Assembly: GCF_902502825.2 (NCBI RefSeq)
Contig: NZ_LR723670.1
Coordinates: 1,736,001 to 1,800,000 of the forward strand
DNA length: 64,000 nucleotides
Direction: 5' to 3'
DNA from: Pseudorhizobium flavum
GTDB taxonomy: Bacteria; Pseudomonadota; Alphaproteobacteria; Rhizobiales; Rhizobiaceae
Below the pieces are notes generated by a model that saw nothing but the letters and a program-made list of their open reading frames with translations, was not told the DNA's origin and did no database searches. The position numbers were made by a program, and so were the translations under genes. Below are positions 1-7,225 of this stretch, one piece after another. Every line of letters begins with the position of its first letter. The first letter of the stretch is position 1.

Positions 1-430
1 GTACGGTCGCGCCAGCGATCATCGCGAAGGCGGTCCGACGTACATATTCGCGACTGTCCGCGGCGAACTCGGGAATCAGTTCCCGCCAGAACGTCGTCTG
101 CGTGAAGAGGTCGGCCGCAGTGTCGACGATTTCCCAGGAGTTGAAGTCGCCCGCCCAGGCCCATGCGTCTTCCTTCGTCAGCCGGGCAGGGTCGGCGGTG
201 AGGATTGCAGCCATTCGGGCGTCGCGCAGACCAGTCCGCCAGAGCTCGAGAGCACGTTCGTGATTTCGTTTCACCTGCCGGCCGACCGCCTGCATCTGCG
301 GGGTCGTGATCCCGAGCGCTGTCGAGGTGTCGATCCCGTAGCGGGCCATGCTGGCAATATTGGCCTCGTTGCGCAGCGATTTCAGATGCGCAACGATCTC
401 CTCGGCGGATGAGGATGGCGTAAGGGTCAT
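1..430 (-). CDS. DNA alkylation repair protein (AlkD-like), 3' end outside window
   Basis: The reading frame runs leftward from an ATG at 430 and is still open at base 1, so about 143 residues of an expected 220-240 are visible. The product resembles the AlkD/AlkC-type HEAT-repeat DNA glycosylases that remove alkylated bases. The visible part has the helical repeat character and segments such as GITTPQMQ and FNSWEIVDTAADLF that I associate with this family. The start overlaps the stop of the upstream dehydrogenase gene by four bases (427-430), so the two are probably cotranscribed and translationally coupled. Substrate specificity cannot be judged from this part. Confidence 0.75.
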   Translation of the reverse strand, partial: MTLTPSSSAEEIVAHLKSLRNEANIASMARYGIDTSTALGITTPQMQAVGRQVKRNHERALELWRTGLRDARMAAILTADPARLTKEDAWAWAGDFNSWEIVDTAADLFTQTTFWRELIPEFAADSREYVRRTAFAMIAGATV

Positions 431-1296
431 TTTTCCAGACGCGCGAGAAGCGACGACGTGTCCCACCGGTTTCCACCCATGGACTGGACGTCGCCGTAGA
501 ACTGGTCGACGAGGGCGGTGACTGGCAGCTTGGCGCCGTTGCGACGGGCTTCCGCGAGGACGATACCAAGGTCCTTGCGCATCCAGTCGACGGCAAAGCC
601 GAAGTCGTACTTGCCCTGATTCATTGTCTTGTGCCGGTTCTCCATCTGCCAGGAGCCCGCCGCGCCCTTGGAGATGACGTCGACGACCTTCTCGATGTCC
701 AGGCCGGCCTTCTTGCCGAAGTGGATCCCCTCCGCAAGGCCCTGGACGAGCCCGGCAATGCAGATCTGGTTGATCATCTTGGTGAGCTGGCCGGCCCCGA
801 CCGGCCCCATCAGTCCGACCATGCGGGCATAGGCCTCGATCACCGGCTTGGCGCGATCGAACACGGCCTGGTCGCCGCCGCACATGACCGTGAGGACGCC
901 ATTCTCCGCGCCTGCCTGGCCGCCGGAGACGGGTGCGTCGATGAAGTCGACGCCCTTGGCCTTGGCGGCGTTGGCAAGCTCGCGGGCGACTTCGGCGCTG
1001 GCAGTGGTATTATCGATCAGAATGGCGCCAGCCTTCATGCCGGCAGTGGCGCCGGTGTCTCCGAGCGTGACGGAGCGGAGGTCATCATCATTGCCGACGC
1101 AGGTGAAGACGAAGTCGGCGTCCCTGGCGGCTTCGGCGGGAGTGGCGGCGGAGCGCCCACCATGTTTCTTCGCCCATTCCTCCGCCTTGGCAGCGGTGCG
1201 GTTGTAGACAGTGACGTCGTGGCCGCCCTTTTCCTTGAGATGCCCGGCCATCGGGAAACCCATTACGCCCAGACCGATGAATGCCACCTTCGCCAT
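427..1296 (-). CDS. NAD(P)-dependent beta-hydroxyacid dehydrogenase (3-hydroxyisobutyrate dehydrogenase family)
   Basis: This 289-residue protein has the full architecture of the family. An N-terminal Rossmann fold carries GLGVMG at residues 8-13, the substrate loop reads DAPVSGG near residue 120, and the catalytic-lysine segment GAGQLTKMINQ places the lysine at about 173. Such enzymes oxidise 3-hydroxyisobutyrate, tartronate semialdehyde-type substrates or related hydroxyacids in the cytosol; the exact substrate cannot be read from sequence. The ATG at 1296 is preceded by a strong GAGGAGG ribosome binding site. It overlaps the downstream alkylation-repair gene by four bases. No valine-degradation genes lie nearby to support mmsB. 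Confidence 0.85.
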   Translation of the reverse strand: MAKVAFIGLGVMGFPMAGHLKEKGGHDVTVYNRTAAKAEEWAKKHGGRSAATPAEAARDADFVFTCVGNDDDLRSVTLGDTGATAGMKAGAILIDNTTASAEVARELANAAKAKGVDFIDAPVSGGQAGAENGVLTVMCGGDQAVFDRAKPVIEAYARMVGLMGPVGAGQLTKMINQICIAGLVQGLAEGIHFGKKAGLDIEKVVDVISKGAAGSWQMENRHKTMNQGKYDFGFAVDWMRKDLGIVLAEARRNGAKLPVTALVDQFYGDVQSMGGNRWDTSSLLARLEK

Positions 1297-1357
1297 GTCG
1301 TCCTCCTCAACTGGTTGATCCTTGAGACGTAGCGGAAACCCCGCAGAGCCTCAATGG

Positions 1358-1768
1358 CTAGAACGGCTTGACGACCGCCAGAAGCACGATCGCGACGACG
1401 GACACGAGTACGATCGGCATCCCTACCCGCACGAAGGCAGGGGGATCGAGATGCGGATCGGCTTCCATACGCCGCAGCCAGGCCGCCTGCATGCCGTGCA
1501 GTGCCGACAGCATCACGACGATGAGGAACTTGAAGCCGAACCAGCCGGTCGCGTACCAGCCGTACCAGATGGCCAGGATGATGCCGAAGAGCCATGCACC
1601 GCCCTCGGCGACCGTCGTGATCCTGCGGTCGAACGGGCGGACGGCGGCGATGACGCCGGTCCGGATCGTCGGCGGTACCATGGCGATGACGAAGGCGTTG
1701 ACCAGCATCCCGCCGACCCAGACGATGTCGGAGATGATGTGGAGTGACTTGAGGACGAAATAGAGCAT
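1358..1768 (-). CDS. Small integral membrane protein, CopD/DUF2269-like
   Basis: The 136-residue product has four hydrophobic segments and an N-terminal stretch with histidine and tryptophan (SLHIISDIVWVGG) of the kind found in CopD-like and related inner-membrane proteins that may bind haem or copper. I chose the ATG at 1768, which lies three bases after the stop of the upstream DinB gene; a TTG at 1774 would instead overlap that gene. It follows the DinB gene on the same strand, so both are probably one transcript. No function is assigned beyond membrane protein. Confidence 0.6.
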   Translation of the reverse strand: MLYFVLKSLHIISDIVWVGGMLVNAFVIAMVPPTIRTGVIAAVRPFDRRITTVAEGGAWLFGIILAIWYGWYATGWFGFKFLIVVMLSALHGMQAAWLRRMEADPHLDPPAFVRVGMPIVLVSVVAIVLLAVVKPF

Positions 1769-1770
1769 GG

Positions 1771-2331
1771 TCAATTCCAGATGAGGTCTTCGGTGAAGCC
1801 GAGTTCGGCAAAATCCTGCCGGCGCAATGCCTGCTCGGCCGGATCGGCGGGAAAGAATTCATCGAGCTGGGGCGGCCGGACGGAAGTGCCCGACATCATG
1901 GCATGCACCTGACCCCGGTGATGGATCTGGTGCTGGAAGAGGTGCAGCAGGATGCGGTCCGCCCGCTCGACCTGGACATGGCTTTCCCGCGGTATATGCA
2001 CCTCGGCTGCGAGCGTATCGCGATCAAGCTGGCGACAGTGGTCGATCAGCCTGCGATCGGCGGCCCGCTGCTCGCGTTCGAGGTCGAGAATGCGGGGAAA
2101 GGGAATCTCCGGGTCGAAGGCGGCGACCCCAATACATTGGCCTTCCAGCGCGCTGATGTAGAGCCAGTCGACCGTGAGAATGTGGTTGAGCGTGTGGATG
2201 ATGGAAGGAAAGAAGCCCGTCCGCGGTGCGGCGAGTTCCTCCGGTGACAGCATCCGGCAGGCGTTCAACAGCCGGTGATTGGCCCAGGCATTGTTGTAGG
2301 CCTGGGCGAGAAGGTAGCGCTGTGGCGTCAT
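1771..2331 (-). CDS. DinB family protein
   Basis: This 186-residue protein matches the DinB/YfiT-like four-helix bundle fold. A putative metal-binding histidine triad is visible: H50 in HTLNHIL, and H134 and H138 in HQIHHRGQ. Members bind Ni or Zn and include thiol-dependent transferases, but most, as here, have no assigned reaction. The start ATG at 2331 has GGAGG six bases upstream. The gene lies between a methyltransferase gene and a small membrane-protein gene on the same strand. Despite the family name there is no evidence of DNA polymerase activity or SOS control. Confidence 0.8.
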   Translation of the reverse strand: MTPQRYLLAQAYNNAWANHRLLNACRMLSPEELAAPRTGFFPSIIHTLNHILTVDWLYISALEGQCIGVAAFDPEIPFPRILDLEREQRAADRRLIDHCRQLDRDTLAAEVHIPRESHVQVERADRILLHLFQHQIHHRGQVHAMMSGTSVRPPQLDEFFPADPAEQALRRQDFAELGFTEDLIWN

Positions 2332-2352
2332 GGGGTCCTCCCGGCGGAGACC

Positions 2353-3162
2353 CTATCCTCTGAGCCTGGCGATGACCAGGTGGCCCGGGCTGGGTTGTCC
2401 GTCCTGCATCCGGACATTGATCTCGGTAATCTCGACGAGATCGAATCCGGTTTCGGCCAGACGTGTCCGGATATACGCCTCGGAATGCAGGAAGCGCTGG
2501 TGCGGGCCGACGATGTAGCTTCGCCCGTCAGACGCCGGGAGGGTTTCTGACGAGAAGATGAAGATGCCGCCGGGGACCATGTTTTCGGCAGCGCCGAAGA
2601 AGAGCGGCTCGAGCGCGCCCAGATAGGGCAGGACATCGGTCGCGGTGATCAGGTCGAAGGGCTCGTCGTCATTGTCTTCGAGAAAATCCTCCACCTCGGC
2701 GACATAGAGCGTTTCGTAGAGATCCTTCTCGTGGGCGATCTCGACCATGTTCTCCGAGATGTCGATGCCGGTGATATCGTCCACCATGTCGCGCAGAGTT
2801 CCGCCGGTCAGGCCAGTGCCGCAGCCGAGATCGAGCATGCGCTTGAAGGGGCCAAGGTTGAGTTCCTGGAGGCGTTGGCGAACAAGGACAGGGACCGCAT
2901 AGCCGAGTTGCTCGACGAGAATGTCCTCGAAGCTTTCGGCATGTTGGTCGAAGAGCGTCTCCACGTAGGCGTCGGGAGCCTTCGGCGGAGCCTCGCCCCG
3001 GCCGAGTGCGGCGATGCGCACCGCGGCCCCACCATGGTCTTCCGGATCGATGGCTAGAACTTCCTGGTAAGCGGCGACGGCCGCTTCGACGTCGCCGGCC
3101 TTTTCCAGCCCAAGGGCCCGGTTATAGGCTTCGGCCAGCGCTTCCTCGTCGATCTTCTTCAT
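2353..3162 (-). CDS. TPR-containing class I SAM-dependent methyltransferase
   Basis: The 269-residue protein has an N-terminal tetratricopeptide-like unit (residues about 5-45, with AGDVEAAVAAYQEVLAIDP) followed by a Rossmann methyltransferase domain. SAM motif I reads LDLGCGTGLTGG near residue 110, an acidic GIDIS motif follows, and then DLITATDVLPYLG. It probably methylates a small molecule or protein recruited by the TPR; the substrate is unknown. The ATG at 3162 has a CGGAGA ribosome binding site. It is divergent from the DUF2270 gene and 21 bases upstream of the DinB gene, with which it may be cotranscribed. Confidence 0.8.
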   Translation of the reverse strand: MKKIDEEALAEAYNRALGLEKAGDVEAAVAAYQEVLAIDPEDHGGAAVRIAALGRGEAPPKAPDAYVETLFDQHAESFEDILVEQLGYAVPVLVRQRLQELNLGPFKRMLDLGCGTGLTGGTLRDMVDDITGIDISENMVEIAHEKDLYETLYVAEVEDFLEDNDDEPFDLITATDVLPYLGALEPLFFGAAENMVPGGIFIFSSETLPASDGRSYIVGPHQRFLHSEAYIRTRLAETGFDLVEITEINVRMQDGQPSPGHLVIARLRG

Positions 3163-3294
3163 CGGTTTTCTCCGTCGTTGCCGCCCGCTTTAGGCGGGAT
3201 AGGGACCTTTGGCAATCGCTGCGGAACGCAGACCGCAGCAGGATCGTTCATTCCTTCGGAACGGCTCGCAGGCGACGCGAGTGGGAGAAGGACG

Positions 3295-4017
3295 ATGTCA
3301 GTCAATCCGGTCCAGACGGCCCTGGAGGAGAACATAGAGCGGCGAGCGCCCTCGTTGCCGATCACCTCGGCCGAGAAGGCCAACATGATCATCCACTACT
3401 ATCGCGGCGAGATGGGGCGGATGACGAGCTGGCGCGACCGCATCGACCGGACGACCAACTGGGCAATCACCGTCGTGGCCGCGCTGCTGTCGGTATCGCT
3501 GTCGACGCCGACCGCCCACCATGGCGTCGTTCTCTTCGGCATGCTGCTGGTATCGCTTCTGTTGCTGATCGAGGCGCGGCGCTACCGGTTCTTCGACGTA
3601 TACCGGGCGCGGGTGAGAAAGCTGGAGCGGCACTATTTCGCGCAGGCGCTCTTTCCGCAGGCGGACCTCAAGCCGGATTGGGCGGAGGCGATCGCAAAAA
3701 GCCTGCGGACACCATGCTTCCTGGTCAGCTACCGAGACGCGCTCTTTCGTCGGATCAGGCGAAACTACTGCTGGATGTACCTGATCCTGCTCCTGGCCTG
3801 GATGCTGAAGATCTCCACGCCGAAGCTGCTTCCGGACGAGACGGAAGCAGATGTCGTTTTCTCGTGGCGCGATGCGGTGGCGAACGCGGCTTTCGGCCCG
3901 TTTCCCGGCTGGAGCGTCATCGCGGTCGTGGGCTGCTTCTATGCCTTCGTATTCTATGCATCGCTTCACCATGCCTCCGACGACGGCGAACTCGCCCACG
4001 GCGAAGTGCATGTCTGA
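3295..4017 (+). CDS. DUF2270 family integral membrane protein
   Basis: This 240-residue protein has the features of DUF2270: a soluble N-terminus with conserved ITSAEKANMIIHYYRGEMGRM, a charged arginine-rich loop (EARRYRFFDVYRARVRKLERHY) and about four membrane helices. No biochemical role is known to me. I placed the start at the ATG at 3295, because GGGAGAAGG lies four to twelve bases upstream and the conserved part begins just after. Longer starts at 3178 would add a sequence without family character. The gene stands alone, divergent from the methyltransferase gene and convergent with usg. Confidence 0.75.
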   Translation: MSVNPVQTALEENIERRAPSLPITSAEKANMIIHYYRGEMGRMTSWRDRIDRTTNWAITVVAALLSVSLSTPTAHHGVVLFGMLLVSLLLLIEARRYRFFDVYRARVRKLERHYFAQALFPQADLKPDWAEAIAKSLRTPCFLVSYRDALFRRIRRNYCWMYLILLLAWMLKISTPKLLPDETEADVVFSWRDAVANAAFGPFPGWSVIAVVGCFYAFVFYASLHHASDDGELAHGEVHV

Positions 4018-4027
4018 GGGCGCAGCC

Positions 4028-4294
4028 CTAATGCAGGATGAACTCGCCCTGGAGCGCGCGCCATTCGCTGGCCGAAATCATCTTCCGATGGACGTAACGC
4101 ACCGAGTGCAGCGGGCCATCCAGCTTCTCCTCCCAAAACTTCAGAAAGCCCTTCATCTCCGGGAAGTCGGGCGCGAGGTCGTAGTTCTGCCAGACATAGC
4201 TCTGGAGGAGGGTGGGATGATCGGGCATGCGATAGAAGATCTGGGCGGTCGTCAGGCCGTAGCCCTTCAGCATCATTTCCATTTCCGCGTTCAT
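4028..4294 (-). CDS. usg: Usg family protein
   Basis: The 88-residue protein matches the small alphaproteobacterial Usg family. Conserved blocks are LKGYGLTTAQIFYRMPDHP, YVWQNYDLAPDFP and GPLHSVRYVHR, the last close to the end. Usg was first noted next to trp genes in Caulobacter, but its biochemical role is unknown. I chose the ATG at 4294 (MNAEMEMMLKG), which has a GGGAAC element upstream; an in-frame start at 4333 would add a non-conserved leader. It is a single gene, 10 bases from the convergent DUF2270 gene. Confidence 0.85.
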   Translation of the reverse strand: MNAEMEMMLKGYGLTTAQIFYRMPDHPTLLQSYVWQNYDLAPDFPEMKGFLKFWEEKLDGPLHSVRYVHRKMISASEWRALQGEFILH

Positions 4295-4353
4295 GTTCGT
4301 TCCCGCTCTGGGTTGACGACGCAGTAGCGTCATCCACAGGGGAACATGGTGCG

Positions 4354-4372
4354 GTTAACGAAGTCTTTAGGG
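4354..4372 (-). promoter_or_regulatory. Motif shared with two other upstream regions (before usg)
   Basis: On the + strand this reads GTTAACGAAGTCTTTAGGG. It is 16/19 identical to 25297-25315, which lies at a similar distance upstream of another minus-strand gene, and a shorter relative occurs at 28207-28223. It sits about 60 bases before the usg start codon. The TTAA cores recall CtrA-type half-sites, but the spacing is not the classic TTAA-N7-TTAA. Confidence 0.3.
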
Positions 4373-4412
4373 GTGCGTCGCTAGAAGCTTTGCCCCCGCA
4401 AGTTCCGGGAAG

Positions 4413-5243
4413 CTATCGCTTCAGGTGACGGGTGAGGCGGGCCTCCAGCCAGGCCCATATGTGCCGGAGCGTCTCGACGATGGCGAGATAGAAGATCGCC
4501 GCCCAGAGATAGGTCTGGTAGTCGAACGTCCGCGAGAAGGCGTAGCGGGTTTCTCCCATCAGGTCGTAGACCGTGACGATGGCGACGACGGCCGAGCCCT
4601 TGATCAGCAGGATGATCTCGTTCCCGTAGGGTCGAAGCGCGACGATCAGCGCCTGCGGCAGGATGATCTTGCGGAGCGCCACACTCTTCGAAAGCCCGAG
4701 TGCCGCCGCTCCTTCATGCTGACCGCGGGGTACGCTCTCGATTGCGCCGCGCAGGATTTCCGCCTGGTAGGCAGCGGTGTTGAGGGTAAGCGACAGGAGC
4801 CCGCAATACCAGGCCTCGCGGAAGAACCACCAGAGGCCGACGGCTTCCAGTTGCGGCCGGAAGCTGCCGAGGCCGTAATAGATGAGGAAGAGTTGGGCCA
4901 GCAGCGGGGTGCCGCGGAAGACATAGACATAGGAATAGGCGATGGCGCCGATGACGCGATTGTTCGACATCCGCGCAAAGGCGAGCGGCAGAGAGAGGAT
5001 GGCGCCGAGAATAACCGCCTGGCCGACCAGCGTTACCGTCGTCCAGAGACCGGAAAGATAACGTGGGCCGTAGCGGAGGAACTTCGCCTCGTCCCAGCCC
5101 GTCACCACCAGTGCCAGCATGGCGAGGGCGAGGGCGGCCCAGAGAGCGAGGATCACGAGGGCAAGAATGCGCGTCGCCGTAAGAGGCTTGCGGGGGGCTG
5201 GCGGCGCCGGGCGCGCGGCAATGAGCTCCTGGGCGTAGGTCAT
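4413..5243 (-). CDS. Polar amino-acid ABC transporter permease (HisM/OccM-like)
   Basis: This 276-residue inner-membrane permease belongs to the His/Glu/Gln/Arg/opine family. It has a soluble lead-in, about five membrane helices, FRGTPLLAQLFLIYYG near the middle, and an EAA-type ATPase-contact loop (EGAAALGLSKSVALRKIILPQA). The ATG at 5243 overlaps the TGA of the other permease (5240-5243), so translation is coupled. It would pair with that permease and the binding protein to import a basic or polar amino acid. No ATPase gene follows: the next gene downstream, usg, is unrelated, so the ATP-binding subunit must be encoded elsewhere. Confidence 0.88.
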   Translation of the reverse strand: MTYAQELIAARPAPPAPRKPLTATRILALVILALWAALALAMLALVVTGWDEAKFLRYGPRYLSGLWTTVTLVGQAVILGAILSLPLAFARMSNNRVIGAIAYSYVYVFRGTPLLAQLFLIYYGLGSFRPQLEAVGLWWFFREAWYCGLLSLTLNTAAYQAEILRGAIESVPRGQHEGAAALGLSKSVALRKIILPQALIVALRPYGNEIILLIKGSAVVAIVTVYDLMGETRYAFSRTFDYQTYLWAAIFYLAIVETLRHIWAWLEARLTRHLKR

Positions 5244-6022
5244 CGGCGAACCTCGCCGCGGCGGGACCAGCGCTCGATGAAGCTGAGGCCAAAGGAGGAG
5301 ATGATCGCCAGCGCGAGATAGAGCAGGCAGGCCAGGAAATAGAAGAAGAAGGCTTCCTTGCTGACCCGGGCGGCAACACTGGTCTGGCGGACGATGTCCG
5401 ACAGGCCGATGATCGAGACATAGGCGGTGTCCTTCAGGAGGATCATCCAGAGATTGCCGAGGCCCGGCAGGGCGATGCGGATGAGCTGCGGAAGGATCAC
5501 CAGCACCATCGTCCTCGACCGGTGCAGGCCGAGCGCGTCGCCCGCCTCGTACTGGCCCCTCGGAATGGCGCGGAATGCCGAAAGAAGCACTTCCGACGCG
5601 TATGAGGAAAACACCACGGCCAGCGCGATCATGCCGGCAAGGAAGGCGTTGATCTCGATGCGCTGCTCGATGCCCATCCAGCCGAGGATGGACTGGATCA
5701 GCAATTGCAAGCCGTAATAGACGATGAAGAGTGTCAGCAGTTCGGGAAGGCCGCGGAAGATCGTCGTGTATATGCCGACTGCGGCGCGCAGCAACTTGTC
5801 TTCGGATTGCGCCGCGAGCGCGATCAGGAAACCGAGCAGGAGGCCGATGGGAAGCGTGGCTATCGCGAGAGTGACCGTCACCTTGACGCCGAAGGCGATC
5901 TCGTCGCCCCAGCCACTTGCTCCGCAACTGACAAGGCCGTCGCCAGCCAGGAGCGTGAAGATGCCGACCGGCCCGCAGAGCGGATCCAGCGCCGTGGCGA
6001 GGGCGGAGAGCCATCCGCTCAT
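5240..6022 (-). CDS. Polar amino-acid ABC transporter permease (HisQ/OccQ-like)
   Basis: The 260-residue protein is a second permease of the polar amino-acid family. It shows the FRGLPELLTLFIVYYG segment, the ATPase-contact loop EAGDALGLHRSRTMVLVILPQ and five predicted helices; the C-terminal part SFIERWSRR is typical of HisQ-like subunits. It starts at an ATG at 6022, about 110 bases after the binding-protein gene and beyond an intergenic hairpin, and ends in a four-base overlap with the next permease. The pair would form a heterodimeric channel. Confidence 0.88.
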   Translation of the reverse strand: MSGWLSALATALDPLCGPVGIFTLLAGDGLVSCGASGWGDEIAFGVKVTVTLAIATLPIGLLLGFLIALAAQSEDKLLRAAVGIYTTIFRGLPELLTLFIVYYGLQLLIQSILGWMGIEQRIEINAFLAGMIALAVVFSSYASEVLLSAFRAIPRGQYEAGDALGLHRSRTMVLVILPQLIRIALPGLGNLWMILLKDTAYVSIIGLSDIVRQTSVAARVSKEAFFFYFLACLLYLALAIISSFGLSFIERWSRRGEVRR

Positions 6023-6070
6023 AAACTGCTTTCCCCTTGCGGCTTGGCCGCTTGTTATCGTTGTTCTGTT

Positions 6071-6109
6071 AAAAAAGAAAATCGGCGGAAGGGCAACCCA
6101 TCCGCCGAT
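6071..6109 (-). terminator. Intra-operon terminator or attenuator after the binding-protein gene
   Basis: Bases 6081-6089 and 6101-6109 form a perfect nine-base-pair stem (ATCGGCGGA paired with TCCGCCGAT) around an 11-base loop. In the minus-strand transcript the stem is followed by TTTTCTTTTTT. It lies between the binding-protein stop and the first permease start. Partial termination here would make much more binding protein than permease, the usual stoichiometry for ABC importers. Confidence 0.75.
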
Positions 6110-6129
6110 CTTTACGGTTGGAGAATGCC

Positions 6130-6900
6130 TCAGTCGCCGTAGACGTCGAAATCGAAGTACTTGTCGTTGATTTCCTTGTACTTGCCGTTCTCGCGGATCG
6201 CGGCGATGGCTGCGGTGAACTTGTCCGCCAGCGGATCGCCCTTGCGGACGGCGATGCCGGCGCCTTCGCCGTTGATCTCGACGTCAGGCGTCAGCGGCGT
6301 CAGGATCTTGCAGCAAGCGCCGTCCTCGGACTTCACCCATTCCGAGAGCACGACCACATCGTCGATCACCGCATCGATCCGGCCGTTCTGGATGTCGAGC
6401 TTGTACTCGTCAGCCGTCGGATAGAGCTTCAGGTCGGAGTCCGGCATGTGCTTTTCGGCGTAGTTCGCATGGGTGGTCGAAGTCTGGGCGCCGAGCGTCT
6501 TGCCCTTGAGGCCTTCCAGATCGGTGATGTCGGTGTCCTTCGGGACCGCGATCGCCGGCCCCGTGTTGTAGTATTTCTTCGAGAAGTCGACCTGCTGGAG
6601 CCTCTCCGGCGTGATCGACATCGAGGCGATGATGGCGTCGAACTTCTTGGCCTGCAGAGCCGGGATCATGCCGTCCCAGTCATTGGTCACGAGCTCGCAC
6701 TCCGCCTTCATTTCCTCACACAGAGCCTTGGCGATGTCGATATCGAAGCCGGTCAGTGTTCCGTCGGTCTCAAGGCTGTTGAAGGGCGGATAGGCTCCCT
6801 CGGACGCGATGACGATCTTTTCCTGGGCCGAGGCAGAACCGGCGAAAAGGGCGAATGCTGCAATCGACGCGGCAGCAAGCAAATGTGGTGCGATACGCAT
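6130..6900 (-). CDS. Periplasmic polar amino-acid-binding protein
   Basis: The 256-residue product has an N-terminal signal peptide (MRIAPHLLAAASIAAFALF... cleaved near ASAQ). The mature part is a family-3 solute-binding fold with EGAYPPFN, GFDIDIAKALCEE, DWDGMIPAL, and IDAVIDD near the C-terminal third. These features indicate histidine/lysine/arginine/ornithine or opine binding; the ligand cannot be fixed from sequence. The ATG at 6900 has AGAGAGG upstream; longer starts add a non-signal leader. It is the first gene of the importer operon and is separated from the permeases by a hairpin. Confidence 0.9.
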   Translation of the reverse strand: MRIAPHLLAAASIAAFALFAGSASAQEKIVIASEGAYPPFNSLETDGTLTGFDIDIAKALCEEMKAECELVTNDWDGMIPALQAKKFDAIIASMSITPERLQQVDFSKKYYNTGPAIAVPKDTDITDLEGLKGKTLGAQTSTTHANYAEKHMPDSDLKLYPTADEYKLDIQNGRIDAVIDDVVVLSEWVKSEDGACCKILTPLTPDVEINGEGAGIAVRKGDPLADKFTAAIAAIRENGKYKEINDKYFDFDVYGD

Positions 6901-7225
6901 GATGATCCTCTCTGTTGGCGGCCGGCGCGGTTGTTGGATTGCTCTTATCCGCACCAGAAGCGGAGTTCTCACTCCGGCTGCAGATTTTTAGATACCGGCT
7001 GCACGGGAATTGCAACGGCATTTTACGTGCAGGTCCATCACATCCGGCCAGCAACGCGAAGCTCGAAGCGAATCCGGTGACCATTCACCGGAGGTTCAGC
7101 CCGGTGACGGCAAGCTCAGGGAACAAAACGCGTGACGCCTCGTTGAGCGCCCGCACCATTGCGTACGACGTCCGGCATAAGGACGCGTGAAGAAGGGACG
7201 ACAATCCCAAGTCGAGGAGAATTCG
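6901..7225. promoter_or_regulatory. Divergent control region between ABC importer and OmpA-family gene
   Basis: This 325-base gap carries the promoters of two divergent genes. A perfect inverted repeat CGGAGT-TCTC-ACTCCG lies at 6961-6976, about 60 bases before the binding-protein start, and could be an operator or leader hairpin. On the minus strand TTGCAA (7015-7010) and TATCTA (6994-6989) might be -35 and -10 elements, although the 15-base spacing is short. GAGGAGA at 7214-7220 is the ribosome binding site of the + strand gene. I see no other gene in the gap. Confidence 0.4.

Noticed and set aside
4413..6014. A single 533-codon frame covering both ABC permease genes
   Set aside because: Its N-terminal half is a wrong-frame reading of the first permease; the real second permease starts at the ATG at 5243 in a four-base overlap with that gene's stop.
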